DNA of 64,000 nucleotides from NCBI GenBank assembly GCA_028583405.1, contig CM053253.1:3962013-4026012 (forward strand), written 5' to 3'. Positions 23,389 through 34,456 of the stretch are shown here, one piece after another (position 1 is the stretch's first letter; each line of letters begins with the position of its first letter). The position numbers and the translations under genes were made by a program. The stretch is from Pogonophryne albipinna. Taxonomy: Eukaryota > Chordata > Actinopteri > Perciformes > Artedidraconidae. The notes beneath the pieces were generated by a model that was given only the letters and a program-made list of their open reading frames with translations, ran no database searches and was not told where the DNA came from.

Positions 23389-23796
23389 TTCTGACCTCCT
23401 GCTAAATGATGAACCATCCAGATCTCTCAGGTCTTCAGGGACTGGTCAGCTTTCTGTCCCCAGAGTCAGAACTAAACATGGAGAAGCAGCGTTCAGTTAT
23501 TATGCTCCAAATATCTGGAACAAACTCCCAGAAACCTGCAGGTCCGCTGCAACTCTGACTACTTTTAAATCCAGGCTGAAGACTTTTCTTTTTGTCGCTG
23601 CTTTTAATTGAACTATTCATATCTTAGACTGCACTGTAACTTTTATCCATGTATTTTTTCTTTTAATGTTTATTTTATTCGCTTTTCTTTTTAATGACTA
23701 ATTTTAAATGCCATTTTCTTAATGTCTTTCATTTTTTGTAAAGCACTTTGAATTGCCTTGTGTTGAAAAGTGCTATATAAATACACTTGCCTTGCC
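23389..23796 (+). mobile_element. L2 LINE 3' fragment with 7-bp TSD
   Basis: It is the last about 400 bp of the L2 family also present at 29693-30807 (PSRSLRSSGTGQLSVPR coding tail, UTR, TTGCC tail). TTAACAT flanks it at 23382-23388 and 23797-23803, and the paralogous transposon copy has one TTAACAT at the equivalent site (about 32833). This is a 5'-truncated target-primed insertion. Confidence 0.9.
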
Positions 23797-24395
23797 TTAA
23801 CATGACCCAGTGGTCTAGTTAATACAAAATATATTATCAAATATAATATTCAAATGAACTCTTATTTTGAAAATACAGCTTCCTGTGTTCGAATGAGCTG
23901 CTCCGACCCTCGGTCCTGACGGACTCCAAAAGTCAGACATAATGCGACATTATACAATCAAACAAATAAATAAATACAAGGATAATTGTGTCTTATTGTT
24001 GAGTAAATAACAGTGTGTGGTTTAGAAAACTATTCAGATTTCAGTATTCTGAGCCCCTACTCTCCCCCTAACTGACGGCAACAAAAGTCCAACATTATAC
24101 AATTAAAATAAAGAAGTAAAAACAATAAGTGTGGCTTGATATTGAATAAGAAAAAGGTTGATAAACGCTGTGAGAATGGATCTACGGAGAGCATTTCTCC
24201 GCGATCTCAACTCGTCTATTAACAACGTTTAGGGAGCTCTATGCAAGTCAATGGGACGCCCATGATAGTTGAAAATTGACGCTAAAGGGTCATTATATTT
24301 TATACACTGCTTTTGATAGTGACGCCAAGGGATCCTTACATAACTTCACTATAGTACGAGTTGGGAGAGAGAATGTGTTGTTCCTTTATAATCTC

Positions 24396-25318
24396 CTTTA
24401 GTTTAGGATACACTCGACCACCCTTTTAGAAATGAAAGGAGAACATGTTGTATATGTTTTAATGTAATAATGTTGTTCACTGTTGTTCATGTTTATAAAT
24501 CATCACCACAAAGAGCAAAGTATCTACATGCGCTTATGGTAATCTACTGTTTCCTCATGGCAGACGCACATCAATAACATCCGCTGGCCAATCATTGACA
24601 GCCAAATGTAAGTGCAGTCAGATTCTCTTTACACCACAGTTGTCTTTTCCTGAGTCCTGATGTATTCTGCATTTTCTCTTAACCCTATGATGTTTAACTC
24701 AGAAGTTAAGGAATAGTGGTTTGGAAAAGACGATAGGATAATCTTTTGAAATTGAACCGCAACCTGTGAGGTCAAAAAGGTCATCAATGCAACTTGTTAG
24801 AAAAATATCACTCGTCACCGGCTTCAGCTTCAATATCAGGATCCATGTATTTATTATCCTCTCCAGAATGGAAGTAGTCATCACATACAGAGAATTTGGT
24901 ACAACTAGTTCCTGAACAGTGTCCTTCACATGCTGATATACAAGAGAGGGGTTACACAGTCACAAGATACATGTATACTGGTTCAAAGCAGTATTCTATG
25001 CTTAGTTCAGATTAGCCAAGACCCACGTAAGCAATAAACATGACAGTCATATGTCTCTCTCCATAGAGGCTGAATCATCATGTTAATCACAGAGCTATCA
25101 TATGCCTAAAACAGTCCTGACGCTCTTCTAGGTAATCATATATCCTGTTATGTACACAGCTACAGTTGGGTCTTTGTTATCATGTTACTCTGATATTGGA
25201 AAAGTACATTCGGTATTTTCCCAACACAACTTCAAGAGCCACATTACACTGAAGCACTAATGGCAAAAGAAGGAAACGGAGGTAAAGGGAAGGATCACAT
25301 ATACATATTCAAAGTTCT
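24396..25318. other. Intergenic, includes repeat shared with a myosin intron
   Basis: No gene. 24806-25214 matches 43752-44150, inside a myosin intron, in the same orientation (ATATCACTCGTCACC, then TCATCACATACAGAG and TTCCTGAACAGTGTCC). It is an unclassified interspersed repeat. The rest is unassigned. Confidence 0.6.
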
Positions 25319-26010
25319 GTGGCTTTCATTGACTTCCTGAAGCCCTACAATGAATTCATCAGTCCATCTTTGGTCTGTTCCCCTTTTCGTCCTTTGCATA
25401 TAGCTGATACTACATGTTTGTTTCAAAGTTTATGTGGGTGTCATTGTAAAAGCAGTGTGTTTGTTTTACATGTTCAAATGTTTGCATGTAGGTTTGTTAG
25501 GAAATACTGTTGCCCATGTCTTGACCAGGGCTTCATTGGATGATAAGTTTTCCATTCTCAATGGCACTTGAATAATTGTTTAATAATAATACATTTAAAA
25601 AACATTGCGTGAGGACATTTGCATTTGTTACAGCAAGAAAAGAGCCAAAGACAGCTTAATATTAACCAAGAAGCATGCATAGCGAATATTAAAGATACAA
25701 AAATTACACAATTTACAAAATACACATCCTGTATCAGTTCTAACAGCTATTTACGGCATATGTGTATATTGCACATAATTGGTATTGCACAACAAGGGGT
25801 GTTATAGTCTTTGTTGTTATATGTGTGGGGGTCTACCAGGGACCATGAGGGTTATACAGTCTGACCGCTGCAGGAAGGAAGGAGCTGTGAATATCTCTCA
25901 GTGAGACATTGGGCACAAAGCTGGCCTTCCTTATCAGTCTGTTCAGTCTCTTCCTGTCAGCAGCCGAGATGCTACAGCCCCAGCAGGCCACACCATAGAA
26001 AATGGCTGAT
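25319..26010 (-). mobile_element. Non-LTR retrotransposon copy 2, 3' segment
   Basis: Same 3' UTR and C-terminus as 5839-6540 (stop after YNPHGPW, minus). The copy is cut after ...AAAATGGCTGAT at 26010 by another LINE and resumes at 28869. Confidence 0.8.
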
Positions 26011-26011
26011 T

Positions 26012-28868
26012 ATTTATGTAATCGTTTATTTAGCAGGGACAATGCACATCAATGAACACTTAAAACAATAAAATGTGTCAAGCGTAACAGTGCCAGATTT
26101 AGCTTGGAGCTAATTTCCATCCGCAGTCCCTCACATAAAACATTTAAGAAAATGACATTTTACAAACATAGCAAAAACAAATACATGATATGAAAAAAAG
26201 TGCAAAAGAGCTAGAGCAGCATATACAAGTATTTATCACATGGTAATACAATATGGCAGCAACGACATATAAAGTGCAAGAGATGATACCCCTGTGCATT
26301 TAGCAGTAATTGCACGTCTGTTTGTTTCTCAACCATTCTTTGAATTGACCTTTGAAGCTATTGAGATTGGGACAATCCCGTATCTCAGTTGGGAGGCTAT
26401 TACAGAATGAGCTACCTTTAGTTGAAAGTACATTTTGTCCAAAAGTGGTCCGTCTATGGTGGACTTCACAGTCTCCTCTGGTTTCTGACCTAGTGCAGCG
26501 TCCAGTGTGTTTTTTGTGGATGAAAAAGGGAGGGGGGGCCAGTCCATGTAAACATTTATAAATAAAGCACATACTTTTAAAGACTTAGACTTAAAATTGT
26601 CAAAACTCAAGAAATTGTGTTTTCAAGGATGGTACAGTGGTGGTATGAATATGGCTTTCTGTCAAACACCTTGATAGCTCTCTTGTACAACTGTTCTATG
26701 AAACCTGATGTACTTATATGATTCTGTTTTCTTCAAGGTTGTTTTTTTGACTTTGTAGGATTGATTTGAGTTAAGAAAGGTCTAATTTGTTTAAAAAAAT
26801 GTGGAAGTTGAATTGAATAGTATTGGATACTGTCTTGATGTGTTTCTTAAAAGTCAAGTTTGAGTCCAATATGACTCCAAGATACTTGAAGTGGGAGACT
26901 AGTTCTAATTCTGCTCCGTTTAAAAATACTTTGGATCCTTCGATTTTGACTGGTCGTTTACTGAACATCATGCATACTGTGTTTTTTTTAAGTTTAACTG
27001 CAAGCAAATGTTGTTCAGCCAGTGTTGAACCTTGTCCAATACATTTGAGAGACAAGATTAGATCATTTCAGTGTTTTCCCCCTGAATAAAGATGACAGCA
27101 TCATCGGCATACATTTGCACATTCAACTCAGGACATACATTAGGCAAGTCATTAATGTACAGTGAAAAAAGTAACGGTCCAAGAATGGAACCTTGTGGAA
27201 CCCCAACAGGGTTGACAAGGTAGGGGGATTTGGCCCTGTTGACCAAAACACACTGTTTTCTGTTCGATAAGTAAGACTTAAACCAATGTATAGAAACTGC
27301 CGACAATTTGAAATGAGTCAGCTTCTAAGGAGCACTTGGTGGTCAACAGTGTCAAATGCCTTCCTGAGATCAAGGAAGACAGCAACTACATATGGGCTTG
27401 TGTCCAACATACATTTAACCTTTTCCACAAAGACACAGTTAGCTGTCTCAGTGGAGTGGTGAGCCTGAAAACCAAACTGCATTGGGTGGAGTGGAGCGAA
27501 ACCTTTGTCTAAATGTTTGGTGATTAGTTTTGACACCCATTTCTCAGCTATCTTAGAGACACAGGGGAGGATGCTGATAGGTCTATAATTGGACATCATT
27601 GCCTTATCCCCAGATGTAAAGATCGGTGTCACCGTGGCCACCTTCCAGGATGATGGAACTTCCCTCGTGCTGATAGATTGATTCACTTGCATAGTAATTG
27701 GTTTTATTAGACCGTCGATATGTGTCTTTATAAAGTTTGTGTCGAAATCATATGCATCCCTACCCTTAGAACCTCTTAACCCTGAGATCATATGTTTTAC
27801 CTCAACCTCTGTGATTTCCTCCAGGTCAAAAAACGGGGTGTGTATCCACAGTCGGGCTAGGTGAGACCTCAGATGGCGGGAAGAGCTTTGTAATGTCCAA
27901 AGCACTATTTATATATACTGCAGGGTATTTTATCAGGGAATCATTCATTTTTTATTCTAGAACATTATTTTCCTGTTTGGTATGTTTACCTAATAGTTGA
28001 TTTAAGATTTGCCAAACTTTTTTACAGTTACCTTTCGCACCTTCAATTATATTGATGAAAAAGTTAGCTTTGGCCTGTCTTATTGTTTGTGTTACTTTGT
28101 TACGAGCATGAGTGAATTTCTGTCTATCAGTGGATAGTCCGGATTTCAAGCTCTACTGTAATAGTTGGTCACTAGATTTGATTAGATTCCTGCATTGTTG
28201 ATTCAGCCAGGGAAGATGATGTTCCTTCCTATCCCTAAGGCACCCTCTCATTGAGAAGGAAGACATTGTGTCATTCATTTTAGATATAAACAGATCACTG
28301 TTTTCACCAATATCTTCAGAGGACAGAGTGTCGCCCCAATCAATCATTTTCACTGCATCCATAAAACGTTGCAAGAACCGAAGGCAGGGGTTTTAGGTGT
28401 GGCCATGAACCTTTTTTTGTGAGTTTCCTGGTAAAAAGAATAAGATTATGGTCAGAAAGACCAGTCAGTAAGTTGTAGGTTTAAACGTCAGCTTTGCTTG
28501 TAAATAATAGATCTATAATAGTCTTGGAGGTTTTGGTTATTCTAGTCGGTTGATCCATTAGTTGTATTAAGTTGTGTTTATCCGTGATCCGTTTTAAGTT
28601 CTTTCTATTTTGTCTGTCATTCCAGTTTATGTTAAAGACTCCTAAAATAATTGGCTCTGTGTTGGAGTCACAGGAATTCAGCATGAGTTTTACCTGATCA
28701 TAGAAATCCACCTTAGTGGTGGGTTGTCGATATAGGCAAATCATGGTGAGGGACATTTCCTCAGAAAGTGTGATTTCCATACCAACACTATCAAACTCAA
28801 TATTAGCTGGGAGTGCAATCTCCCTACAAGTAATGGTATTCCTCACATAAAGCAACACACCCCCTCCT
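26012..28868 (-). mobile_element. CR1/Rex1-type LINE nested in another LINE
   Basis: Minus-strand pieces in order: endonuclease C-part 28858-28481 (ending DQPTRITKTSKTIIDLLF), linker 28374-27952, RT at 27905-27318 (SNYRPISILP, FLDLRKAFDTVDHQVLL), the FVPQG-equivalent and YADD block at 27306-27058 (GVPQGSILGPLLFSLYINDL, MYADDAVIF), and C-terminal parts at 27055-26771 and 26572-26300 (LPTEIRDCPNLNSFKGQF). The frame is broken at several points. The conserved Asp of the endonuclease GDFN motif reads Val (ILGVFN). The 3' end is TTTATTTAGCAGGGACAATG on the plus strand. EN N-terminus and ORF1 are missing. Confidence 0.8.
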
Positions 28869-29160
28869 TTTCCACAACAGAGTCATAAAATATCTGAAGG
28901 AGTGCCCCCTACACCCAGAAAGACCTCAGTCTCCTCAGCAGAAAGAGTCGGCTCTGTCCCTTCTTGTACAGAGCAGCAGAATGATCAGTCCAGCCCAGTT
29001 TATTGTTCAGATGAACACCCAGGTATTTGTAGGATTTCACAATCTCAATGTCCGCTCCCTGGATTGTCACTGGTGTGGGGGGTGTTGGGGAAACATTTTC
29101 CTAGGCCCATAACTTTGACCCAGTTTATCAGTTTGATCTCACTGAGCTCAGGCCTGAAAC
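28869..29160 (-). mobile_element. Non-LTR retrotransposon copy 2, upstream segment
   Basis: Continuation of the split LINE copy, equivalent to about 6516-6830 of copy 1 (frame with GVHLNNKLGW- and SFWV-like blocks, minus). The junction ACAACAGAGTC matches the unsplit copy. Confidence 0.75.
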
Positions 29161-29205
29161 CTTGGGCTGCTTTGCTCTCAGCGTTTTGTCTTCCTGTTCC
29201 TGCCT

Positions 29206-29420
29206 GTTGGCGTCAGCTGATAGCAGAGTACTCGAGTCCTGGACTCGGACTCGACTCGAGTGCCGATTTTCGTGACTCGTGACTCGACTCGCGCACTGAT
29301 TGATGGGGGCTCGAACTCGGACTCGACTTGTACATTGACGCTCCGACTTGGACTCGGATTTGAGCAAGTTTTGTCTTGAATCAGATGTACTCCGTCCTGG
29401 CGTGTGCACCTGCGAGGCGA
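29206..29420. repeat. ACTCG-rich interspersed repeat, copy 2
   Basis: Close relative of 6846-7060, with the same GACTCGACTCGAG words and the same downstream GTCCTGGCGTGTGCACCTG. Confidence 0.6.
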
Positions 29421-29692
29421 GTTCACATACTGAGACCCGCTATAGAGAGCCGAAGTCCCTCCCTTTCCGGTGGACCACCATGGGACCTTATTTCGGAAAA
29501 AATGTGTATTGAAGTTAATGGCGAGAGAGACTTTATCTTTCGATCCCGTTTGAATTGCGCCATGAATTACACATATGATGTTTGTCAATTTAAAATATAA
29601 TTTTGCAAATGTCTCTGTATTGTACAGTATGTAGAGACATATACAATACTAAATACAATAAAATACACATCTGAGTTGACAAATATGACATG

Positions 29693-30807
29693 TGGGGTCA
29701 TCTTGGGGCCTCTTCTCTTTAACGTCTACATGCTAACACTGGCTCAGATAATGAAGAACAACAAAATAAGTTACCATAGCTATGCGGATGACACACACAT
29801 TTACGTAACAATTTCACCAGGAGACTATGCTCCAATTCAAACACTGAGTAAGTGCATTGAACAAATCAATGACTGGATGTGTCAGAACTTTCTCCAATTA
29901 AACAAAGATAAAACTGAGGTAATGGTTTTTGGAGCCAAGGCAGAACGTATAAAAGTTAGCGCTGAGCTTCAGTCTGCAATGTTCAAAACAACAGATAAAG
30001 CCAGAAATCTAGGTGTAGTCATGGACTCTGACCTGAGTTTCAACAGTCACATTAAAACAGATACTAAATCAGCCTACTATCACCTAAAGAATATATCTAG
30101 GGTTAAAAGACTAATGTCACAGCAGGATTTGGAAAGACTTGTCCATGCTTTTATCTTCAGTAGACTCGACTACTGCAATGGTGTCTTCACAGGTCTCACT
30201 AAAACATCTATTAGAAAGCTGCAGCTGATTCAGAACGCCGCTGCTCGAGTCCTCACTAACACTAAGAAAGTGGATCACATCACTCCTGTTCTGAAGTCTT
30301 TACACTGGCTTCCTGTGTGTCAAAGAATAGATTTCAAAATACTGCTGCTGGTTTATAAAGCACTGAATGGTTTAGGCCCAAAATACATTTCTGACCTCCT
30401 GCTAAATTATGAACCATCCAGATCTCTCAGGTCTTCAGGAACTGGTCAGCTTTCTGTCCCCAGAGTCAGAACTAAACACGGTAAAGCAGCGTTCAGTTAT
30501 TATGCTCCAAATATCTGGAACAAACTCCCAGAAACCTGCAGGTCCGCTGCAACTCTGACTACTTTCAAATCCAGGCTGAAGACTTTTCTTTTTGTCGCTG
30601 CTTTTAATTGAACTATTCATATCTTAAACTGCACTGTAACTTTTATCCATGTATTTTTTCTTTTAATGTTTATTTTATTCGCCTTTCTTTTTAATGACTG
30701 ATTTTAAATGCCATTTTCTTAATGTCTTTCATTTTTTGTAAAGCACTTTGAATTGCCTTGTGTTGAAAAGTGCTATATAAATAAACTTGCCTTGCCTTGC
30801 CTTGCCT
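29693..30807 (+). mobile_element. L2-clade LINE, 5'-truncated, open RT frame
   Basis: A 311-residue frame (29676-30611) starts within RT at ILGPLLFNVYML, contains the active-site block YADDTHIYVT (about 29778), the thumb (WMCQNFLQLNKDKTEVMVFG) and the L2 tail (RLDYCNGVFTG, LHWLPVCQRIDFKILLL, IWNKLPETCR). It ends at TFLFVAAFN. The UTR ends CTATATAAATAAACTTGCC(TTGCC)n. It lacks endonuclease and RT fingers, so it is inactive, but the retained frame has no stop and looks young. Confidence 0.9.
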
Positions 30808-31744
30808 AAATAAAGTGCATCAATTGGACATGAAGCAGACAGGCTGAAATAAAGCACTTTAAAAGGGAGGAACAGTGTTTCACATGTTGGAATAAGTGTA
30901 TTGTATATGTACATGTGTTGTACAACAGTTACCCAGGGGGAAAACCCCATTTTTTTAGGAAATCAGACATGGAATGTTGTAAAAGGTTGACCACCAGAAA
31001 TGATATCTAGGACCTTCAAGGTCACAACCTGGGTGGACAACCCGGTCAACTAGCTACTGGAAAGCTACAGTGAGGGTCCAAACAATGCAACCCCTATATG
31101 AAAAAAAGTCAAAGATTCTGTCTGGATCAGATGCAATCATTCTCTTTCTGATTGAATATCTCTGTGACAGTTCATGGTAAAGACAAACTGAGCCAACCTA
31201 TTGAAAGAGCAGAAAATAAGCTTTCAGGTGATGCCTTGGTTAAGCCTGTTCTCAATAAGGCCACCAGATGGTGCTGTGCCTTTTTTGTCTCTTCAAAGCG
31301 ATATCCATTTCAAGCAATGCACGTGCTGTGTTCAAAATAAATATACTTAAAAGATTATTTCTATATAACATATTGAAGGGTTTACATTAATATACACAAG
31401 GTTTGCTGCCGATGCTAAGTTGAATTGATTGTAAGTGTACAATACAGAGATATATACCATACAAATTCAAGTACATTAGTTGGACATGAAGCACTTTAAT
31501 TTGTATGTACATGTATGTGTATTGTACAACAGTGTAAAATACAGAGACGTATACATCAAGTACATCAATTGGACATGAACCAGGCTACAATAAAGCACTT
31601 GACAAGGCAGGAACAGTGTTTAAAATGCGGGGAATAGTGCATCAAAGGACGGACTAAAGACCTCCAGCATGTGTCCCTAACATGTGCACTTAGGTTATAT
31701 CCATCATCCAGGAAAGAGAACGGGAAATATACCTATATTTGGCC
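30808..31744. other. Intergenic, degenerate tandem copies
   Basis: No gene. A word set (ATCAATTGGACATGAA, AATAAAGCACTT, GGAACAGTGTTT, TGTTGTACAACAG) occurs at about 30814-30930 and recurs twice at about 31470-31625, an old tandem or dispersed repeat. 31644-31692 (AAAGGACGGACTAAAGACC onward) recurs at 34080-34128, on the other side of the transposon at 31745-34056. Confidence 0.5.
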
Positions 31745-34056
31745 AACACATTCTCACTCCCAACTCGGCCTATGTTGACGTTATGTCAGGATCCCTTGGC
31801 GTCACTATCAAACGCAGTGGGGGGCCCTTTAGCGTCAATATTCAACTATCAGGGAGTCCCATTGACTTGCATAGAGCTCCCTGAACGTTGGTAATAGACA
31901 AGTTGAGATTGCGGAGAAATGCTCTCCGCAGATCCATTCTCACAGCGTTTATCAACCTTTTTCTTATTCAATATCAAGCCACACTTATTGTTTTTACTTC
32001 TTTATTTTAATTGTATAATGTCGGACTTTTGTTGCTGTCAGTTAGGGGGAGAGTAGGGGCTCAGAATACTGAAATCTGTATAGTTTCATAGTTTTTTCCT
32101 TCTAATTTTGTATTATTTTCTAAACCACACACTGTTATTTACTCAACAATAAGACACAATTATCCTTGTGTTTATTTATTTGTTTGATTGTATAATGTCG
32201 GACTTTTGGAGTCCGTCAGGACCGACAGTCGGAGCAGCTCATTCGAACACAGGAAGCTGTATTTTCAAAAATATTTTCTATTAACTAGATCAGTGCTTCT
32301 CAAACTTTTTTCAGTAATGTACCCCCTTTGACCTACCCCGAACATTTTTGATCGAAAAAGCCTATACAAATAATTCCAATATAGTGATGTTCCCTCAGTG
32401 TGTGATGTATTACCTCCTTCATGCATGCATTACAACAAACTAAGGATATTTTCATTTTATGCATGAAAAAAAATAACATAACGAAACAAATTTTAAACTG
32501 ATTTTTTCAAGGAGTTTTTCAACTGAAGTAATATCTGTTTAACAAACCAATGAACACAATGATATATTATGCAAAACTATAAAATACAATACACACATTT
32601 GACATGTTTATATGAGGACCCCCTTGGTGGTTCTAGGAATATTTTATATAAAATTGTGTTTTCTATTTAACTTATTGTACTAAGATTATTTTTGTAATCA
32701 TGCATGGGTTTTTTTATTAACTTATTTTTTTTTTTTTTTTTAAATCTCACGTACCCCCTGCAGTACCCCAACGTACCCCTAGGGGTCCGTGTACCCCCAT
32801 TTGAGAATCATTGAACTAGACCAATGGGTCATGTTAAGACCATCTTTTCTGTCGGTTTGGTGTTACAAATAGAAAAACAATATATGTGTGGATAACAAAA
32901 TACATCCATCATAAACTAAACTGGAAACAGCAGTATATTTTATTGTGTTAACACTGTAAACTTGACAGTTTTTTAACCCGCCTAGTGGTTAAAGCACATT
33001 ATTGAATTTTTTTGTTGATATGTTATATTTGATGAAAACATAAAAATATTAAGAGTGCATACAAATTAAGGCGAAAATAGAAAGTCAATGATAAAAATAT
33101 TTAACAGAAAATATCAAGAAGATACTGCAAGTGATCTCTACAATAAAACAGTTTAGTGCCGGATGTACAAAGATATTAATAGGAGGATGTGCAAAACGGA
33201 CAAAAATTAGGCTTTATTTAAACATTAAAGAATACTATAGGTTAAGGTCTTCTTTTAAATAAGAAAAAAGCTTTGGGGGTATCTACAGATAAATATTAAG
33301 CCTGACAAAGTACTTAACGTCTCATATGTTGCATGGTTTGTTTTGGGACTTGACAATCAACTTTCCTGCAATGTTAACTATGTTGAAGCATTTATTTGAA
33401 CTGATATTATACATATGTATTATACTCTTATAAGATGTATGTAGATAGTATAAGAAATGTGCAGAATATGACAGTTTAATGGTGGAGGTATACACATATT
33501 GATAGATGTCTTGTAATGCACTGTTGAGGAACCTGCAACCCAAGTTTTTCATCTCTGACCTTCTCAGGTATTGAACATTCAATAAATAAAGAACACAGAA
33601 TTATTCAATATAAAACACAGAATTTGTGTGATTATACCAAATGATTTACAAATAAACACCACTGCGTATTTACAACTGTTACACATGCTACTGTAACGAA
33701 AACATGTCCAACTTGGGAATAAAGTATATCTTAAGATGATCGATGGCTACTGCCATATTTGCAAAATGTGGGGGGGGACCCGTTCGAATCCAGTTTTGGA
33801 TAGTCTGCCGTGGTTCCATCCCATTTCAAAGTGCTGTTTGACGCTCGGCGTAACCCTCGGCGCACTGCCACTCAAACATCCATTGAGGACTAATCACAGG
33901 GTTTGTACTACATACCTCCAGGGAGCTCTATAGAAGTCTATGGACATCCCCGAAAGTTGAAATTCGACGCTAAAGGACCCCCCCTTGCGTTGGAAAGTGA
34001 CCACAGGGACCCTGACATAACGTCAACATAGGCCGAGTTGGGAGTGAGAATGTGTG
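31745..34056 (+). mobile_element. Non-autonomous DNA transposon with about 140-bp TIRs
   Basis: The left end (31745-31880; ACACATTCTCACTCCCAACT onward) is the reverse complement of the right end (33917-34056). The two are similar over about 140 bp. The interior 31880-33770 is repeated in inverse orientation at 22071-24240. No transposase was seen. I could not fix a target duplication. A hAT MITE is nested at 32291-32813. Confidence 0.75.
32291..32813. mobile_element. hAT-type MITE, 8-bp TSD
   Basis: Ends CAGTGCTTCTCAAA and TTTGAGAATCATTG form imperfect inverted repeats. The flanks AACTAGAT (32283-32290) and AACTAGAC (32814-32821) differ at one base. The other transposon copy has a single AACTAGAC at the same place (complement near 23820), proving the boundaries. 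It is rich in GTACCCCC motifs and has no transposase. Confidence 0.85.
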
Positions 34057-34456
34057 GCTTTGGCTGCTCCAAGACCCCCAAAGGACGGACTAAAGACCTC
34101 CAGCATGTGTCCCTAACATGTGCACTTCCATAACCTTGCACACCGTAAGTGCCCGGGTACCCGCACTTAAGCACTCCCCCACAGACTAAACCCAGATATT
34201 CACACCCGCCAGAACCTCATGCCCCTGGTAATTCTAAAAGGGGGGTGGATTTTGTGGTGCTTTGATGCCCGCCCCTCAGCATCCAAATTCGGCCTTCTTA
34301 TTGGCACCACCACCACACATCCATAACCATGCGCCCCATGAGTGCCCGGGGACCCGCACTTAAGCACTCCCCCAGTACTTAATTCAATTGAATACCAAAA
34401 GTGAATGTTTAAATTGGTGTTTTCTTTCATAAGGTAATTGTACTTACTGGAACCAG
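34057..34456. repeat. Repeat cluster with 55-bp direct repeat
   Basis: GTGCCCGGGTACCCGCACTT (about 34150) and GTGCCCGGGGACCCGCACTT (about 34341) are cores of two about 55-bp units ending AAGCACTCCCCCA. 34388-34450 repeats 16803-16868. Confidence 0.6.

Larger units (their letters stand above)
22071..24395 (-). mobile_element. DNA transposon, truncated copy in inverse orientation
   Basis: This region is the reverse complement of 31745-33770, with scattered substitutions. It keeps the terminal inverted repeat at about 24235-24395 (ending GAGAATGTGT) and stops at about 22071 without the opposite TIR. Two later insertions interrupt it (22094-22449 and 23389-23796); the other copy shows both sites empty. 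No transposase frame was recognised. Confidence 0.8.

Noticed and set aside
22071..34056. A single giant palindromic transposon with 2-kb inverted arms
   Set aside because: The right copy has its own pair of 140-bp TIRs at 31745 and 34056, so the arms are two separate copies of one family in opposite orientation.
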